Both the position numbers and the translations under genes were made by a program. Below are positions 8,862 through 16,863 of a DNA stretch of 64,000 nt, piece by piece; position 1 is the stretch's first letter, and every line of letters begins with the position of its first letter. Under the pieces are notes generated by a model. It was not told the origin of the DNA. It saw only the letters and a list, made by a program, of their open reading frames with translations, and did no database searches. The stretch comes from JAJRTA01 sp965603125 (GTDB lineage: Bacteria > Zixibacteria > MSB-5A5 > GN15 > FEB-12): NCBI GenBank assembly GCA_965603125.1, contig CBFDBU010000009.1:1-64000 (forward strand). Direction: 5' to 3'.

Positions 8862-9254
8862 TGCTTCGCCCAGGTCGCGATACTTCACCAGTGGAATATC
8901 ACGTGCCAGAAGCGACAGGTATGCGTAGCCATCGCCAAGGAAATGGGTCCTGGTTCGCAGGAGCCAGAAGAGGACTCCGGACAACGTTGTTAGTGTACCG
9001 GCAAATAGGAAGAATCGGCGATCGGCGGCAGGGAGCGCGTTTTCGTTGGAGTTGGACTCAAAGCGCCGCAGACAGAGCCTGAGAACTCCCGGTGCGACTA
9101 CGCCCACTCCAAACAGGCTCCATGGAACCCACGACGGAAAGTAACCCCACCAGTTGATCCCCCAAACGCGGTAATCAGGGAAAAGTCCTGCTACCAGGTA
9201 CGCCGCCAGGCTGCAATAGTAGGCGGTAAGCGGTATGACCCAGCGTTTGTTCAC
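8862..9254 (-). pseudogene. Membrane protein gene, 3' part lost at IS junction
   Basis: From GTG at 9254 the protein reads MNKRWVIPLTAYYCSLAAYLVAG and has hydrophobic segments at about residues 7-26, 41-60 and 83-100, then LGDGYAYLSLLARD, reminiscent of membrane glycosyltransferase-like or TPR-bearing membrane proteins that begin with several spans. Around residue 130 the frame runs into the antisense of the IstA remnant, and no membrane segment follows. The remaining gene body is absent from the window, so the event was a deletion or rearrangement, not a simple insertion. The family cannot be named with confidence. Confidence 0.6.
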
Positions 9255-9370
9255 AATGCCGGAACTTAACCCGCTCGATCATAGTAAACAAGTTGTTTCA
9301 GGGTCTTGCGACACGAGGTATCAGGATTTATGAAACCCGCACCCTCAACGCATTTGCAGTTAATATGTGA

Positions 9371-9400
9371 TTGACAAGAGTCCATGAGTGACCCGATATT
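9371..9400 (+). promoter_or_regulatory. Promoter candidate upstream of the M74 fragment and TolB-like gene
   Basis: TTGACA at 9371-9376 followed after 17-18 bases by CGATAT/GATATT (9394-9400). It could drive the fragment at 9424 and the propeller gene at 9601. The 100 bases before it, back to the membrane-protein start at 9254, hold no gene. Confidence 0.4.
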
Positions 9401-9423
9401 GCAGCATATCCTTTGGGGAAACT

Positions 9424-9567
9424 ATGCAGAAGAACGACACAGGCAGGATGTTTGAGTATGACTTCAACCATACCACAATCCGTCGCGATGGTATTACCTA
9501 TCACGCAAAGGGACATAGTGATCACTTTCACGTGAAGATTGGTGACCCGGATGGAACCAACAATTAG
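9424..9567 (+). pseudogene. C-terminal fragment of an M74-like murein endopeptidase
   Basis: An open frame of 47 residues (MQKNDTGRMFEYD, then FNHTTIRRDG and GHSDHFHVKIGDPDG). From residue 12 it is almost identical to the end of the endopeptidase-like gene at 14951-15637, and the DNA is about 90% identical over roughly 100 bases. It keeps the HSDHFHV motif, whose His residues are zinc ligands in M74/LAS-type peptidases, but lacks the upstream zinc-binding half, so it cannot be active. It stands 33 bases before the TolB-like gene at 9601. The same order (M74 end, then TolB-like gene) recurs twice on the other strand. Confidence 0.65.
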
Positions 9568-9600
9568 GTCTAATTCCTTGTGGAATAGGAGGATGCTAAC

Positions 9601-10530
9601 ATGACACGATTGACGACTCTATGCTCCGTTATTGCTGCCGGTCTGGTTTTTGTACTACTTGTTGCGGCCCCCAGTAATATCCAATCCAATGATGAAGCCT
9701 TGGTTGTGAAATTGGAGAAAGGGAACTGGGTCAGCAGAATGAACACCGAGACAGGCGAAACCCAGAGGATATACCACTCTGATAAGTGGTGGACGCACAG
9801 TATTTCTGTCTCACCCGGTAATAGATATATAGCCTTTATTGAGGAAACGAAGTCAGAGTGCACGAGAAACGGGCTTTATGTCGTTCCACCGCAACGTAGC
9901 CTGGTGATATTAGATTGCTCAGGGAAAGTAGTATGCCGCGTTGATAATAAGGACGTGATGAGATATGTCTGGAGTCCTGATGGTGAGAAGCTCGCTTTCC
10001 TAACATTCAAGCCCTGCGAATGCGACTACCAATACAAGTGTCCATCAGGGGCGTGGGTTTTTGACATGAATACCTCAGAAGTAATCAAGATCAGAGAAAA
10101 GGCGAGAGAAATCAGTTGGGCAGTCCATGACAGCTGTATATACTTCGAAGGTTTCAAATTCGACCCTGTCACAGGGGAAACGGAAAAAACCTCCTATTAT
10201 GGGATCAACTTCTCGCCTGACGGAAGATACTATCTCTCCATTTCTTCTATGGAGTATCCCCGCCTTTATGTTTCAGCCAGTAACGAAGAGATAACCGATC
10301 GGGTCAAGTCACAATTTGGTTACGTACCACGGAGTTGGGTGCCAGAGGAAAAGCATCACCTCCATGCAGTAAAGACCGATTATGAACCACGTCCGGAAGA
10401 CACAGTTAGCTATGACAAACCACAAATCATGGTTGAGGTCCCAAGGGAAATCATACAACAGACGTTCTTCATATATGATGTGGAAACAAACAGTATAGTC
10501 AAGGAATGGACTGAGAAGCCTGGGGAGTAA
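9601..10530 (+). CDS. Secreted TolB-like beta-propeller protein 1
   Basis: A 309-residue protein with a signal peptide (about residues 1-28), then repeated blades of the TolB/WD40-like type: SVSPGNRYIAFI, VWSPDGEKLAFL and NFSPDGRYYLSI. It ends in NSIVKEWTEKPGE, nearly the same as the end of the paralogue at 15659-16585. The start has AGGAGG 8 bases upstream. It has two paralogues in the window (13860-14933 and 15659-16585), each preceded by an M74-like end. It has no lipobox and no catalytic signature. It may be a periplasmic or surface binding protein. It is not the Tol-Pal TolB, which lies at 57929-59248. Confidence 0.7.
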   Translation: MTRLTTLCSVIAAGLVFVLLVAAPSNIQSNDEALVVKLEKGNWVSRMNTETGETQRIYHSDKWWTHSISVSPGNRYIAFIEETKSECTRNGLYVVPPQRSLVILDCSGKVVCRVDNKDVMRYVWSPDGEKLAFLTFKPCECDYQYKCPSGAWVFDMNTSEVIKIREKAREISWAVHDSCIYFEGFKFDPVTGETEKTSYYGINFSPDGRYYLSISSMEYPRLYVSASNEEITDRVKSQFGYVPRSWVPEEKHHLHAVKTDYEPRPEDTVSYDKPQIMVEVPREIIQQTFFIYDVETNSIVKEWTEKPGE

Positions 10531-10597
10531 TTGGTTTTGCCAAGCATCAACCGTTGGCAGCACCACTGCAATGATGCCCTGCAGAGTATCCCCCACG

Positions 10598-11923
10598 TCA
10601 CAGCATCGGCAGGTATTTTTCCTTCTCGTACTGGCTGACCTGCATTCGGTACTGGTCCCACTCGATCCGTTTGTTCAGGATGAGGGCGTTGAAAATGTGG
10701 TCGCCCAGCGTTTTCCGCATCAGTTCAGAGTTCTCGAACTCACCAATGGCGTTATCAAGCGAGTTCGGCAGGGTGTCGATGTGGAGCGAGGCTTTCGTCT
10801 CCTCGGACATGTTGTAGATGTTTTCCTCGATCGGCTCGTCCAGTTCGTATTCCTCATCGATTCCCTTCAGCCCGGCGGCTAACATACAGGCAAAGGAAAG
10901 ATACGGATTGGCGGCCGGGTCGGGTGAGCGCAGCTCGATCCTGGTGGCCTGCTCCTTGCCGGGCCGGTAGGTCGGCACCCGCACCATGCTTGAGCGATTG
11001 CGCCGTCCCCAACTGACATACACCGGCGCTTCATAGCCGGGCACCAGGCGCTTGTAGGAGTTGACCCACTGGTTGGTGACCAGCGTGAACTCCTTGACGT
11101 GCCGGAGTATCCCCGCCATGTAATGCCGGGCCAGTTTGGACAGGCAGTACTGGTCATTCTTGTCGAAAAAGAGGTTCCGGCCGCCGTTGGAAAGCGACTG
11201 GTGGCAGTGCATACCGCTGCCGTTGACACCGCTGATCGGTTTGGGCATGAAGGTGGCGTACATCTCACCCTTCATGGCCACTTCCTTGACGATGAACCGG
11301 TAGACCTGGGTGAAGTCGGCCATGACCAGCGCTTCCTGGTATTTCAGGTCGATCTCGTGCTGGCTGGGTGCGACCTCGTGATGGGAGCACTCGACCGCGA
11401 CGTCCACTGCTTCCAGCGCCGCCACGGTGGCTTTGCGCACCTGCGAGCCGACGTCGATAGCGTCGTAGTCGAAGTAACCCGACCTGTCCAGGATGGTCGT
11501 GTCCTGATCGTCCTCGAAGTAGAAGTACTCGATCTCGGGGCCGACGTGGAAAATCCAGCCCTTGTCCTGCAGCCCGGCCAGGTTTCGCTTCAGCACCCAG
11601 CGCGGGTCGCCATCGTAGGGAGTGCCGTCGGGGTTGGTAATGTCGCAGAACATCATGGCCACCTTCTCGCCGGAGATCTCCCAGGGAATGATACGGAACG
11701 TGATCGGGTCCGGGAGCGCCATCAGGTCGGACTCCTCGATCCGCGCGAATCCCTCGACCGACGAGCCGTCAAACCCCTGCCCCTCGTCGAGCACCTGCTC
11801 GATCTCCGCCCGTGTGACGGACATCCCCTTTATCTTGCCGAGGATATCGGTGAAACAGAGCCTGATATAGCGGACGCCGGCTTCATCGATCAACCTGAGG
11901 ACATCTTCCCTGCTCCTGGTCAC
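10598..11923 (-). CDS. glnA: Glutamine synthetase type I
   Basis: Makes glutamine from glutamate, ammonia and ATP in the cytoplasm. 441 residues. The beta-grasp N-terminal domain has DILGKIKG and GFDGSSVEGFA. The catalytic domain has the metal-ligand motif GPEIEYF, the NGSGMHCHQSL segment and the RRNRSSMVRVP region. The length fits the short GSI-alpha type, which lacks the adenylylation loop, and no NLYDLP-type Tyr site is seen. The start is GTG at 11923 with AGGAGG 9 bases upstream. It is convergent with the TolB-like gene that ends at 10530. The 222 bases upstream contain no gene; an 18-base hairpin (GGGCT/AGCCC) lies at about 12108-12125. Confidence 0.95.
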   Translation of the reverse strand: MTRSREDVLRLIDEAGVRYIRLCFTDILGKIKGMSVTRAEIEQVLDEGQGFDGSSVEGFARIEESDLMALPDPITFRIIPWEISGEKVAMMFCDITNPDGTPYDGDPRWVLKRNLAGLQDKGWIFHVGPEIEYFYFEDDQDTTILDRSGYFDYDAIDVGSQVRKATVAALEAVDVAVECSHHEVAPSQHEIDLKYQEALVMADFTQVYRFIVKEVAMKGEMYATFMPKPISGVNGSGMHCHQSLSNGGRNLFFDKNDQYCLSKLARHYMAGILRHVKEFTLVTNQWVNSYKRLVPGYEAPVYVSWGRRNRSSMVRVPTYRPGKEQATRIELRSPDPAANPYLSFACMLAAGLKGIDEEYELDEPIEENIYNMSEETKASLHIDTLPNSLDNAIGEFENSELMRKTLGDHIFNALILNKRIEWDQYRMQVSQYEKEKYLPML

Positions 11924-12145
11924 TTGTATTTCCTCCTGGCGTATACTGCCGCGGACTTAATGGGTACCAAGGTGCCGCGCCCTGATGGCGTTCGCAACAA
12001 AAACTTGGGAGGGGGAAAACCGCTCGATCGCGGGGGTGGGCTATCCTGTCCCTTAGGTTGACACCGCGAGTTTCGCACGGTCAGGGAAAGTCGACCTGCT
12101 AATATTCGGGCTTTTTCAACAGCCCCTCTCGTTCAGGCCAACTGC

Positions 12146-13810
12146 CTAAGCGCCCCACACACGACAACCATCCAGAGGTGGAGGACCACTTACGAACATA
12201 TAGTCAACCAAATAGACCAGATCAGCAATATCAATCACCCCGTCGCCGCTCGCGTCTACGTCAGCCACACAAGAGTAGGGCTGAGGGACTGGGCCTTCAC
12301 AAAACATATAATCCACTAAATAAACGAGATCAGAGATATCAATGAGCGGGGCGCCATCACCATTTATATCCCCCGGAGTGTAGCCGGCATGATGAAACCA
12401 CTGCTCTTTGGTCACAACGTTGACCGGCGCTTGAGTCTCCGCGTTCCAGTAGGTACAGGAATCCACCAGGGCTAACCGATAATCTCCGGCATCCACCGGT
12501 TGGCCGGAATCGTCGGTGCCATCCCAAACGTAAGAACACGGCCCGGAGAAGTCATTCCCATCGCGGATGGTTCTGACAAGTCCCCCCTGCTGATCGTAAA
12601 CCTGGAGAGTAACGTGCGATGGATCGATCAGAGTGTAGTTGATGTAAAGAAAATGGTCATTCTTAGTCGGATTGATACTGAAGTCCAAAATGTCCGTACC
12701 AATCGCGAAGTACTGCATCCCGCTTGAATCGGACCAGGATTCGGTCACCGACATGTTTCCAAACAGATAGTAACCCCCATTATTGCAGATACTGATCGGC
12801 TCCAGGAATTGGTTCTCTCCAATGCCGGAACTTCCAAAGGTGCAAAGAGGGAAGAGGTCGTACCTGTATTTGGTGATAGTCCCGTTTTCCCGGTCCACAG
12901 CCCAGAGCTGCCCAAAAATATCCACCTCCAGATCGACTATGGTGGAAGTGGTGGCAGTGGTTCGGATCCACGCAACCGCGTTAGAACCGTGCTTCCGTGC
13001 CAGCACAATCCTCTCATTCCCAGCATCGGCAATATAGAACGAGTCAGTATTGGCAGACTGGTCATAAGAGCCTGATAGAAAGTAACTGCGGCCGGAGACG
13101 ATTGCCGTTGGTCGGCAAAGGTGAAATGGCTGCGAATCACACCCAGGCTCCATGAAGATATTCGTCAACTGGCCGTCGTCGACAGTGAATCTCATGATTT
13201 CGCCCGGGGAGTTGAGCACCCAGAGATAATCGTTGGAATGCGGCCAGAAATCGTAGTTTTCGTTTATGTCGATATCGATCGGCCGACTCAAATGACTGTC
13301 GGTTATCGGCTGCACACATGTCCATTGCTCAAGGCTCCAATTGTACTTCTGCCTGACGATGCGATCATTCCTTGTATCCGCCACATAGACGTAATGGCAG
13401 GAGTCGCCCATCTCATCATTGAACGGAACAAGCGAAGCGATGCTCTTCGGCGCCCATAACTGACAGTTACCGGTACCATATGAACTATAGGCTCTGATCC
13501 AGTTACCATGTACTTCCGTATAGAGTAGCCTGCACCAATCATGATCCAACTTAAATGACACACCGCTATACAGTACATGGTCGGGATCCATAATATAACT
13601 CTGCGCTGTGGATCGCGGATAGCCGAAAAGGTCCTTACCCCAGAGGTCGTTCGTGACGCTCTTGGTCAATTTCCAGATCAGGGGGGTTTTGAACACAGCC
13701 CTTCGGATGAGCGCATTTTGGCTTTCAGATTGTGCCTGTGCGATGGAATACCAGGCTGACATCGCTATCATCACAATGAGAATCGTTCTTATTGTCCTCG
13801 CAATGATCAT
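12146..13810 (-). CDS. Secreted NHL-propeller protein with FlgD-like and dockerin domains
   Basis: A 554-residue exported protein (signal peptide about 1-26, ending AQAQ). Residues 30-385 hold propeller-like repeats (YVADTRNDRIV, YIADAGNERIVLAR, LWAVDRENGTITKY). Residues about 410-470 form a FlgD-type Ig domain (LQVYDQQGGLVRTI, then WDGTDDSGQPVDAGDYRL). The C-terminus carries two Ca-binding dockerin type I repeats of the form GDINGDG...DISDLVYLVDYMF. Dockerins bind cohesins; no cohesin is seen in the window. The start is set at 13810 because CAGGAGGAGC precedes it; an ATG at 13882 would overlap the preceding gene. It directly follows the TolB-like gene at 13860-14933 (49 bases between them). 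Confidence 0.8.
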   Translation of the reverse strand: MIIARTIRTILIVMIAMSAWYSIAQAQSESQNALIRRAVFKTPLIWKLTKSVTNDLWGKDLFGYPRSTAQSYIMDPDHVLYSGVSFKLDHDWCRLLYTEVHGNWIRAYSSYGTGNCQLWAPKSIASLVPFNDEMGDSCHYVYVADTRNDRIVRQKYNWSLEQWTCVQPITDSHLSRPIDIDINENYDFWPHSNDYLWVLNSPGEIMRFTVDDGQLTNIFMEPGCDSQPFHLCRPTAIVSGRSYFLSGSYDQSANTDSFYIADAGNERIVLARKHGSNAVAWIRTTATTSTIVDLEVDIFGQLWAVDRENGTITKYRYDLFPLCTFGSSGIGENQFLEPISICNNGGYYLFGNMSVTESWSDSSGMQYFAIGTDILDFSINPTKNDHFLYINYTLIDPSHVTLQVYDQQGGLVRTIRDGNDFSGPCSYVWDGTDDSGQPVDAGDYRLALVDSCTYWNAETQAPVNVVTKEQWFHHAGYTPGDINGDGAPLIDISDLVYLVDYMFCEGPVPQPYSCVADVDASGDGVIDIADLVYLVDYMFVSGPPPLDGCRVWGA

Positions 13811-13859
13811 CAGTAGCTCCTCCTGTCGGGGGCGACACCCAATAAGCGGGTGTATGCCG

Positions 13860-14933
13860 CTATTTCTCACAGACATCCTCATACGTCTCTACGGTAAATT
13901 TGCCATCCTTCTCAAATACCAGCTTGCCGGAGCCGGCTGTCCAGCGGCTGATGGGAAGAGTGACCTCCTTCACAATCACATCCTTCTCCACATCATAGAG
14001 GACATTGTAGGCCACTCTCCTGCCAGTGGACTTGCCCAACTTGCGGTCAGACTCGCTGGCAAATTCGTATTCATACTTTAGCAAATGCACCAAATGCCCT
14101 TGTCCAAAGACCCAGTCCATGTATATCTCTCCCAATTCCTCTCCGACTCCGAATGTGCCCCTGATCTGGTCAGTGATCTCTGTGTTGGTGGAGGTCTTAA
14201 ACAATCGAACAAAGTCGTTACCTTCCTCCATGTGCCCGATGTAGAACTTGCCGTCTGGTGAGAAATCTATAAACTTCAAGTCAACTTTCTCCGACTTGCC
14301 GACTTTGGTGTCATATCTATAGATACCCGCCAAATAGCCAAAGTCCCTGACATAGATGATACTGTCGTGTCTGGCCCAGTTGATCTCGTACCCTCCGCCT
14401 TCATATCCCCGTAGAGTCTGATGAGGAAAATCCAACGTAATCGGTATATTGCTGCCATCTCTTAAGCCGAATATTCCGACACCCGTGGTCTTGAAGCCCA
14501 CTCCTCCTTCATAATACGTGCCTGTAATGTAGGCGATTCTCTCGCCATCGGGACTCCAGGAGAACGCCCGCACGTCCTCATCCAATATCGCGATCTCATT
14601 GCCATTAAGATCAATGAACAGCAACGAGTTCCTGGGCGGGACAGAATAAACATTCGCACCCGGTGGGGTTATTCCTCTCTCTGTTATCAACACGGCAATT
14701 ACTGTATCTGACGGTGAGAGTGAAAAGGAGACGCCGTACATTCCTTCCGTGCTGAAAATGACCTTCTCTGAGCCTGTACTGTCATCCTGCCTATGTATCC
14801 CGTAGCTATCAATTGAATAGAGGTATGACACGCTGGTTTCACCGACGATAACCTCGGCAGCAAGGAATACGAGTAGGAGAAGACCTAAGACAGCTCCAGA
14901 AATGACTGCCGATGTAGTTTTCTTGACTTTCAT
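13860..14933 (-). CDS. Secreted TolB-like beta-propeller protein 3
   Basis: A 357-residue paralogue of the proteins at 9601-10530 and 15659-16585. The N-terminal hydrophobic segment (about residues 10-27) is a signal peptide or membrane anchor. Blades include SLSPSDTVIAVL, SWSPDGERIAYITGTY and DFSPDGKFYIGH. The segment EKDVIVKEVTLP corresponds to the conserved tail of the paralogues, followed by an extra 35 residues. AAGGAAG precedes the start. It lies 17 bases after the stop of the M74-like gene, the same pair order as at the other two copies. The function is unknown; the propeller and the partnership suggest a role at the cell wall. Confidence 0.7.
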   Translation of the reverse strand: MKVKKTTSAVISGAVLGLLLLVFLAAEVIVGETSVSYLYSIDSYGIHRQDDSTGSEKVIFSTEGMYGVSFSLSPSDTVIAVLITERGITPPGANVYSVPPRNSLLFIDLNGNEIAILDEDVRAFSWSPDGERIAYITGTYYEGGVGFKTTGVGIFGLRDGSNIPITLDFPHQTLRGYEGGGYEINWARHDSIIYVRDFGYLAGIYRYDTKVGKSEKVDLKFIDFSPDGKFYIGHMEEGNDFVRLFKTSTNTEITDQIRGTFGVGEELGEIYMDWVFGQGHLVHLLKYEYEFASESDRKLGKSTGRRVAYNVLYDVEKDVIVKEVTLPISRWTAGSGKLVFEKDGKFTVETYEDVCEK

Positions 14934-14950
14934 ATTGTACTCTTCCTTCC

Positions 14951-15637
14951 CTAGTTGTTCGTTCCATCCGGGTCACTAATCCTCACATGAAAGTGATCAC
15001 TATGTCCCTTTGCGTGATAGGTAATACCCTCGCGCCGGATTGTGGTATGATTGAAGTCGATGTAGATAAGGTCCACATCCGCACTACGGATAAGAAAATT
15101 GATAAGACTCCCCGTGGCATATTCATCAAAGAACAGACTGTCAGATGTAGATATGTCCAGAGGATCTTCCGCGCCATCATTCCGGACATACCTTATATCC
15201 ACTTCCAAGCCATTCTGGTGACAAACATGCGGTGAGAAATATCCACCGAATTCCTGATTGTCCTTATTCCCCCAACTCAAATCACCCACGCAGATTCTTG
15301 GAGGTGTATATTCACAACGATGCCAGCCTCTGGCCGCTTCCTCAATCATGAAGAGCAGGTGCGCAGTACCCCAGTCGTCAGAGTCTATGGGGTCATTAAG
15401 GTAATGATCGTAGCCGCTATCCTGGTTGACGAGATTCAACGCGCTATCGATCCACCCACAGTCGGTTCCTGTGCAATAAGTCGTACAAGGCCAGCCATGG
15501 GCAATACTGGGGTTGTTATCCGCCCAATCCGGATCCAGGCAGAGATATGAGTTAGCATCGTTTGTCTCAGTGGCATTACTGAGACCATCGCAATCCGAAT
15601 CCCACCATGGACAGTTACCTCCTATAAGGAACGGGAG
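14951..15637 (-). pseudogene. M74-like (MepA-type) murein endopeptidase, 5' end broken
   Basis: The open frame spans 228 codons. Its first 30 residues (WWDSDCDGLSNATET) resemble a Ca-binding thrombospondin type 3 repeat. The peptidase part carries SPHVCHQNGLEVDIRYV and GHSDHFHVRISDP, which together give the His/Asp/His zinc ligands of M74 penicillin-insensitive endopeptidases (cleave D-Ala-meso-DAP bonds in murein). No ATG exists in the frame near its 5' end and no signal peptide is present. An AGGAGG stands 9 bases before an ATG at 15608, but that ATG opens a 10-codon frame out of register. A frameshift or 5' loss is likely; a TTG at 15439 would leave the catalytic half intact. It sits between two TolB-like genes. 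Confidence 0.6.
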
Positions 15638-15658
15638 TCAACTACAACGCAGGACCTT

Positions 15659-16585
15659 TTACTCCTCAGGCTTCTCAGTCCATTCCTTGATTATTTGATC
15701 TGTTTCAATATCGTAGATCGTATACTTCTTCTGCTTGACGCCCACGATTATCCCCCCTCGCTTACCAGGGATAATGGGATCAACAATGAAATCGACTTCC
15801 TTTATCTGCAGACAATGGTCATGGTCAGGTGCCCAGGTTGGCATGAATCGCAAGTCTTTGAACCTGGCGGAAAAACGCTCCGTTACCGGTTGATTTGTTT
15901 CGGTGAAATAAACCTTGAAACCCACTTCTGGTATGGTCGTTGTGTAATACCGGCCATCAGGTGAGAAATTTATCCCGTGATATTGAGTTTCTTCCATTTT
16001 CCCTGTGACAGGATTATATTTAAAGCCCTCGTAGTATATACAACTGTCAAAGGTAGCCCAGTTGACATGGTAGGCTCTGGGAGCAATCTGTTTCTTGCTT
16101 CCATCCTTCAGGCTGAAGATGTATAATCCTGTTGAAATGAATCCCTTATCTTCTTCATAAGTACCTGTGATATATGCAATCTTTTCACCATCCGGACTCC
16201 AGGAAAACTTGCGCACATCATCATCAATTGAATAGATAACTTCTCCCTCAGAGCTAATAATCTGCAGGCGATTTGTGTTTGTTATTGAATCCTGGGGTTC
16301 TATCCCTGCAATAAATTTCCGATTCGGGGAAACCGAAATCCAGTCTACATAAGCCTTTTGGCTTTGATAGATCAATCTCCTGTCGCCTGTTCTCTTGTTA
16401 ACGAGATAGATGTTTCGCGGGTCGTCCTGGAACTTGGTCTCGTGGTAATTTACAATTCCACCAATAATTTCTTCGTTCTTGCCAACAGCAGGTTGAGCAT
16501 TTTGCGAAAATGCCATTACCACGGCAATAAACATCATCACAGAGAACATCAATGAAACTATTCCCACGACAATCCTCTTCTTCAT
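15659..16585 (-). CDS. Secreted TolB-like beta-propeller protein 2
   Basis: A 308-residue protein with a signal peptide (about 1-26, MKKRIVVGIV start) and TolB-like blades: SVSPNRKFIAGI, SWSPDGEKIAYITGTYEED and NFSPDGRYYTTT. The end, DQIIKEWTEKPEE, matches the paralogue at 9601-10530 almost residue for residue. AAGGAGG lies 10 bases before the start. The preceding gene (16612-16863) ends in an M74-like tail, so the M74-TolB order is kept here even though the M74 body is gone. It is likely a periplasmic or surface protein without enzymatic motifs. Confidence 0.7.
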   Translation of the reverse strand: MKKRIVVGIVSLMFSVMMFIAVVMAFSQNAQPAVGKNEEIIGGIVNYHETKFQDDPRNIYLVNKRTGDRRLIYQSQKAYVDWISVSPNRKFIAGIEPQDSITNTNRLQIISSEGEVIYSIDDDVRKFSWSPDGEKIAYITGTYEEDKGFISTGLYIFSLKDGSKKQIAPRAYHVNWATFDSCIYYEGFKYNPVTGKMEETQYHGINFSPDGRYYTTTIPEVGFKVYFTETNQPVTERFSARFKDLRFMPTWAPDHDHCLQIKEVDFIVDPIIPGKRGGIIVGVKQKKYTIYDIETDQIIKEWTEKPEE

Positions 16586-16611
16586 TTCGAGAACCTCCTT
16601 AATTCTTATGT

Positions 16612-16863
16612 CTAGTTTCCCGTTCCATCCGGGTCTTCAATTCTCAGGTGAAAATGGTTGTCGTGCCCTCCATCCGAATCGTAAACTACAGTTTCAACAC
16701 CCAAGTCACTGAGATCAAGCCAGATTGGCTCACGCAGGAGATATGTCTTCTTTGATAGACCTATCTCCAATTGCCACTTCTGATCTTCACCGGCCACGCC
16801 AAGGGATACTGTTACCAGTAATAGTAGAATTAGGGGAGTCATGTGCTTGCCCACCTGATTCAC
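16612..16863 (-). CDS. Chimeric small secreted protein: start of the 290-residue gene joined to an M74 tail
   Basis: 83 residues. The first 50 (a signal peptide, then GEDQKWQLEIGLSKKTYLLRE) copy the N-terminus of the next gene upstream, 16860-17732, with about 95% identical DNA over some 70 bases. From residue 51 it switches to VVYDSDGGHDNHFHLRIEDPDG, the M74-like C-terminus. It keeps HDNHFHL but no other zinc ligand. The GTG at 16863 overlaps the previous stop as GTGA; an ATG at 16842 with AGGTGG 8 bases upstream is an equal alternative. It looks like the scar of a recombination between two neighbouring genes. Confidence 0.6.
   Translation of the reverse strand: MNQVGKHMTPLILLLLVTVSLGVAGEDQKWQLEIGLSKKTYLLREPIWLDLSDLGVETVVYDSDGGHDNHFHLRIEDPDGTGN

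Noticed and set aside
8861..8993. C-terminal end of the IstA frame as part of the transposase
   Set aside because: These codons are the antisense of the membrane-protein gene and resemble no transposase.
11924..12145. Promoter or nitrogen-control riboswitch before glnA
   Set aside because: No convincing -35/-10 pair with normal spacing and no known RNA fold could be recognised; only a short hairpin is there.
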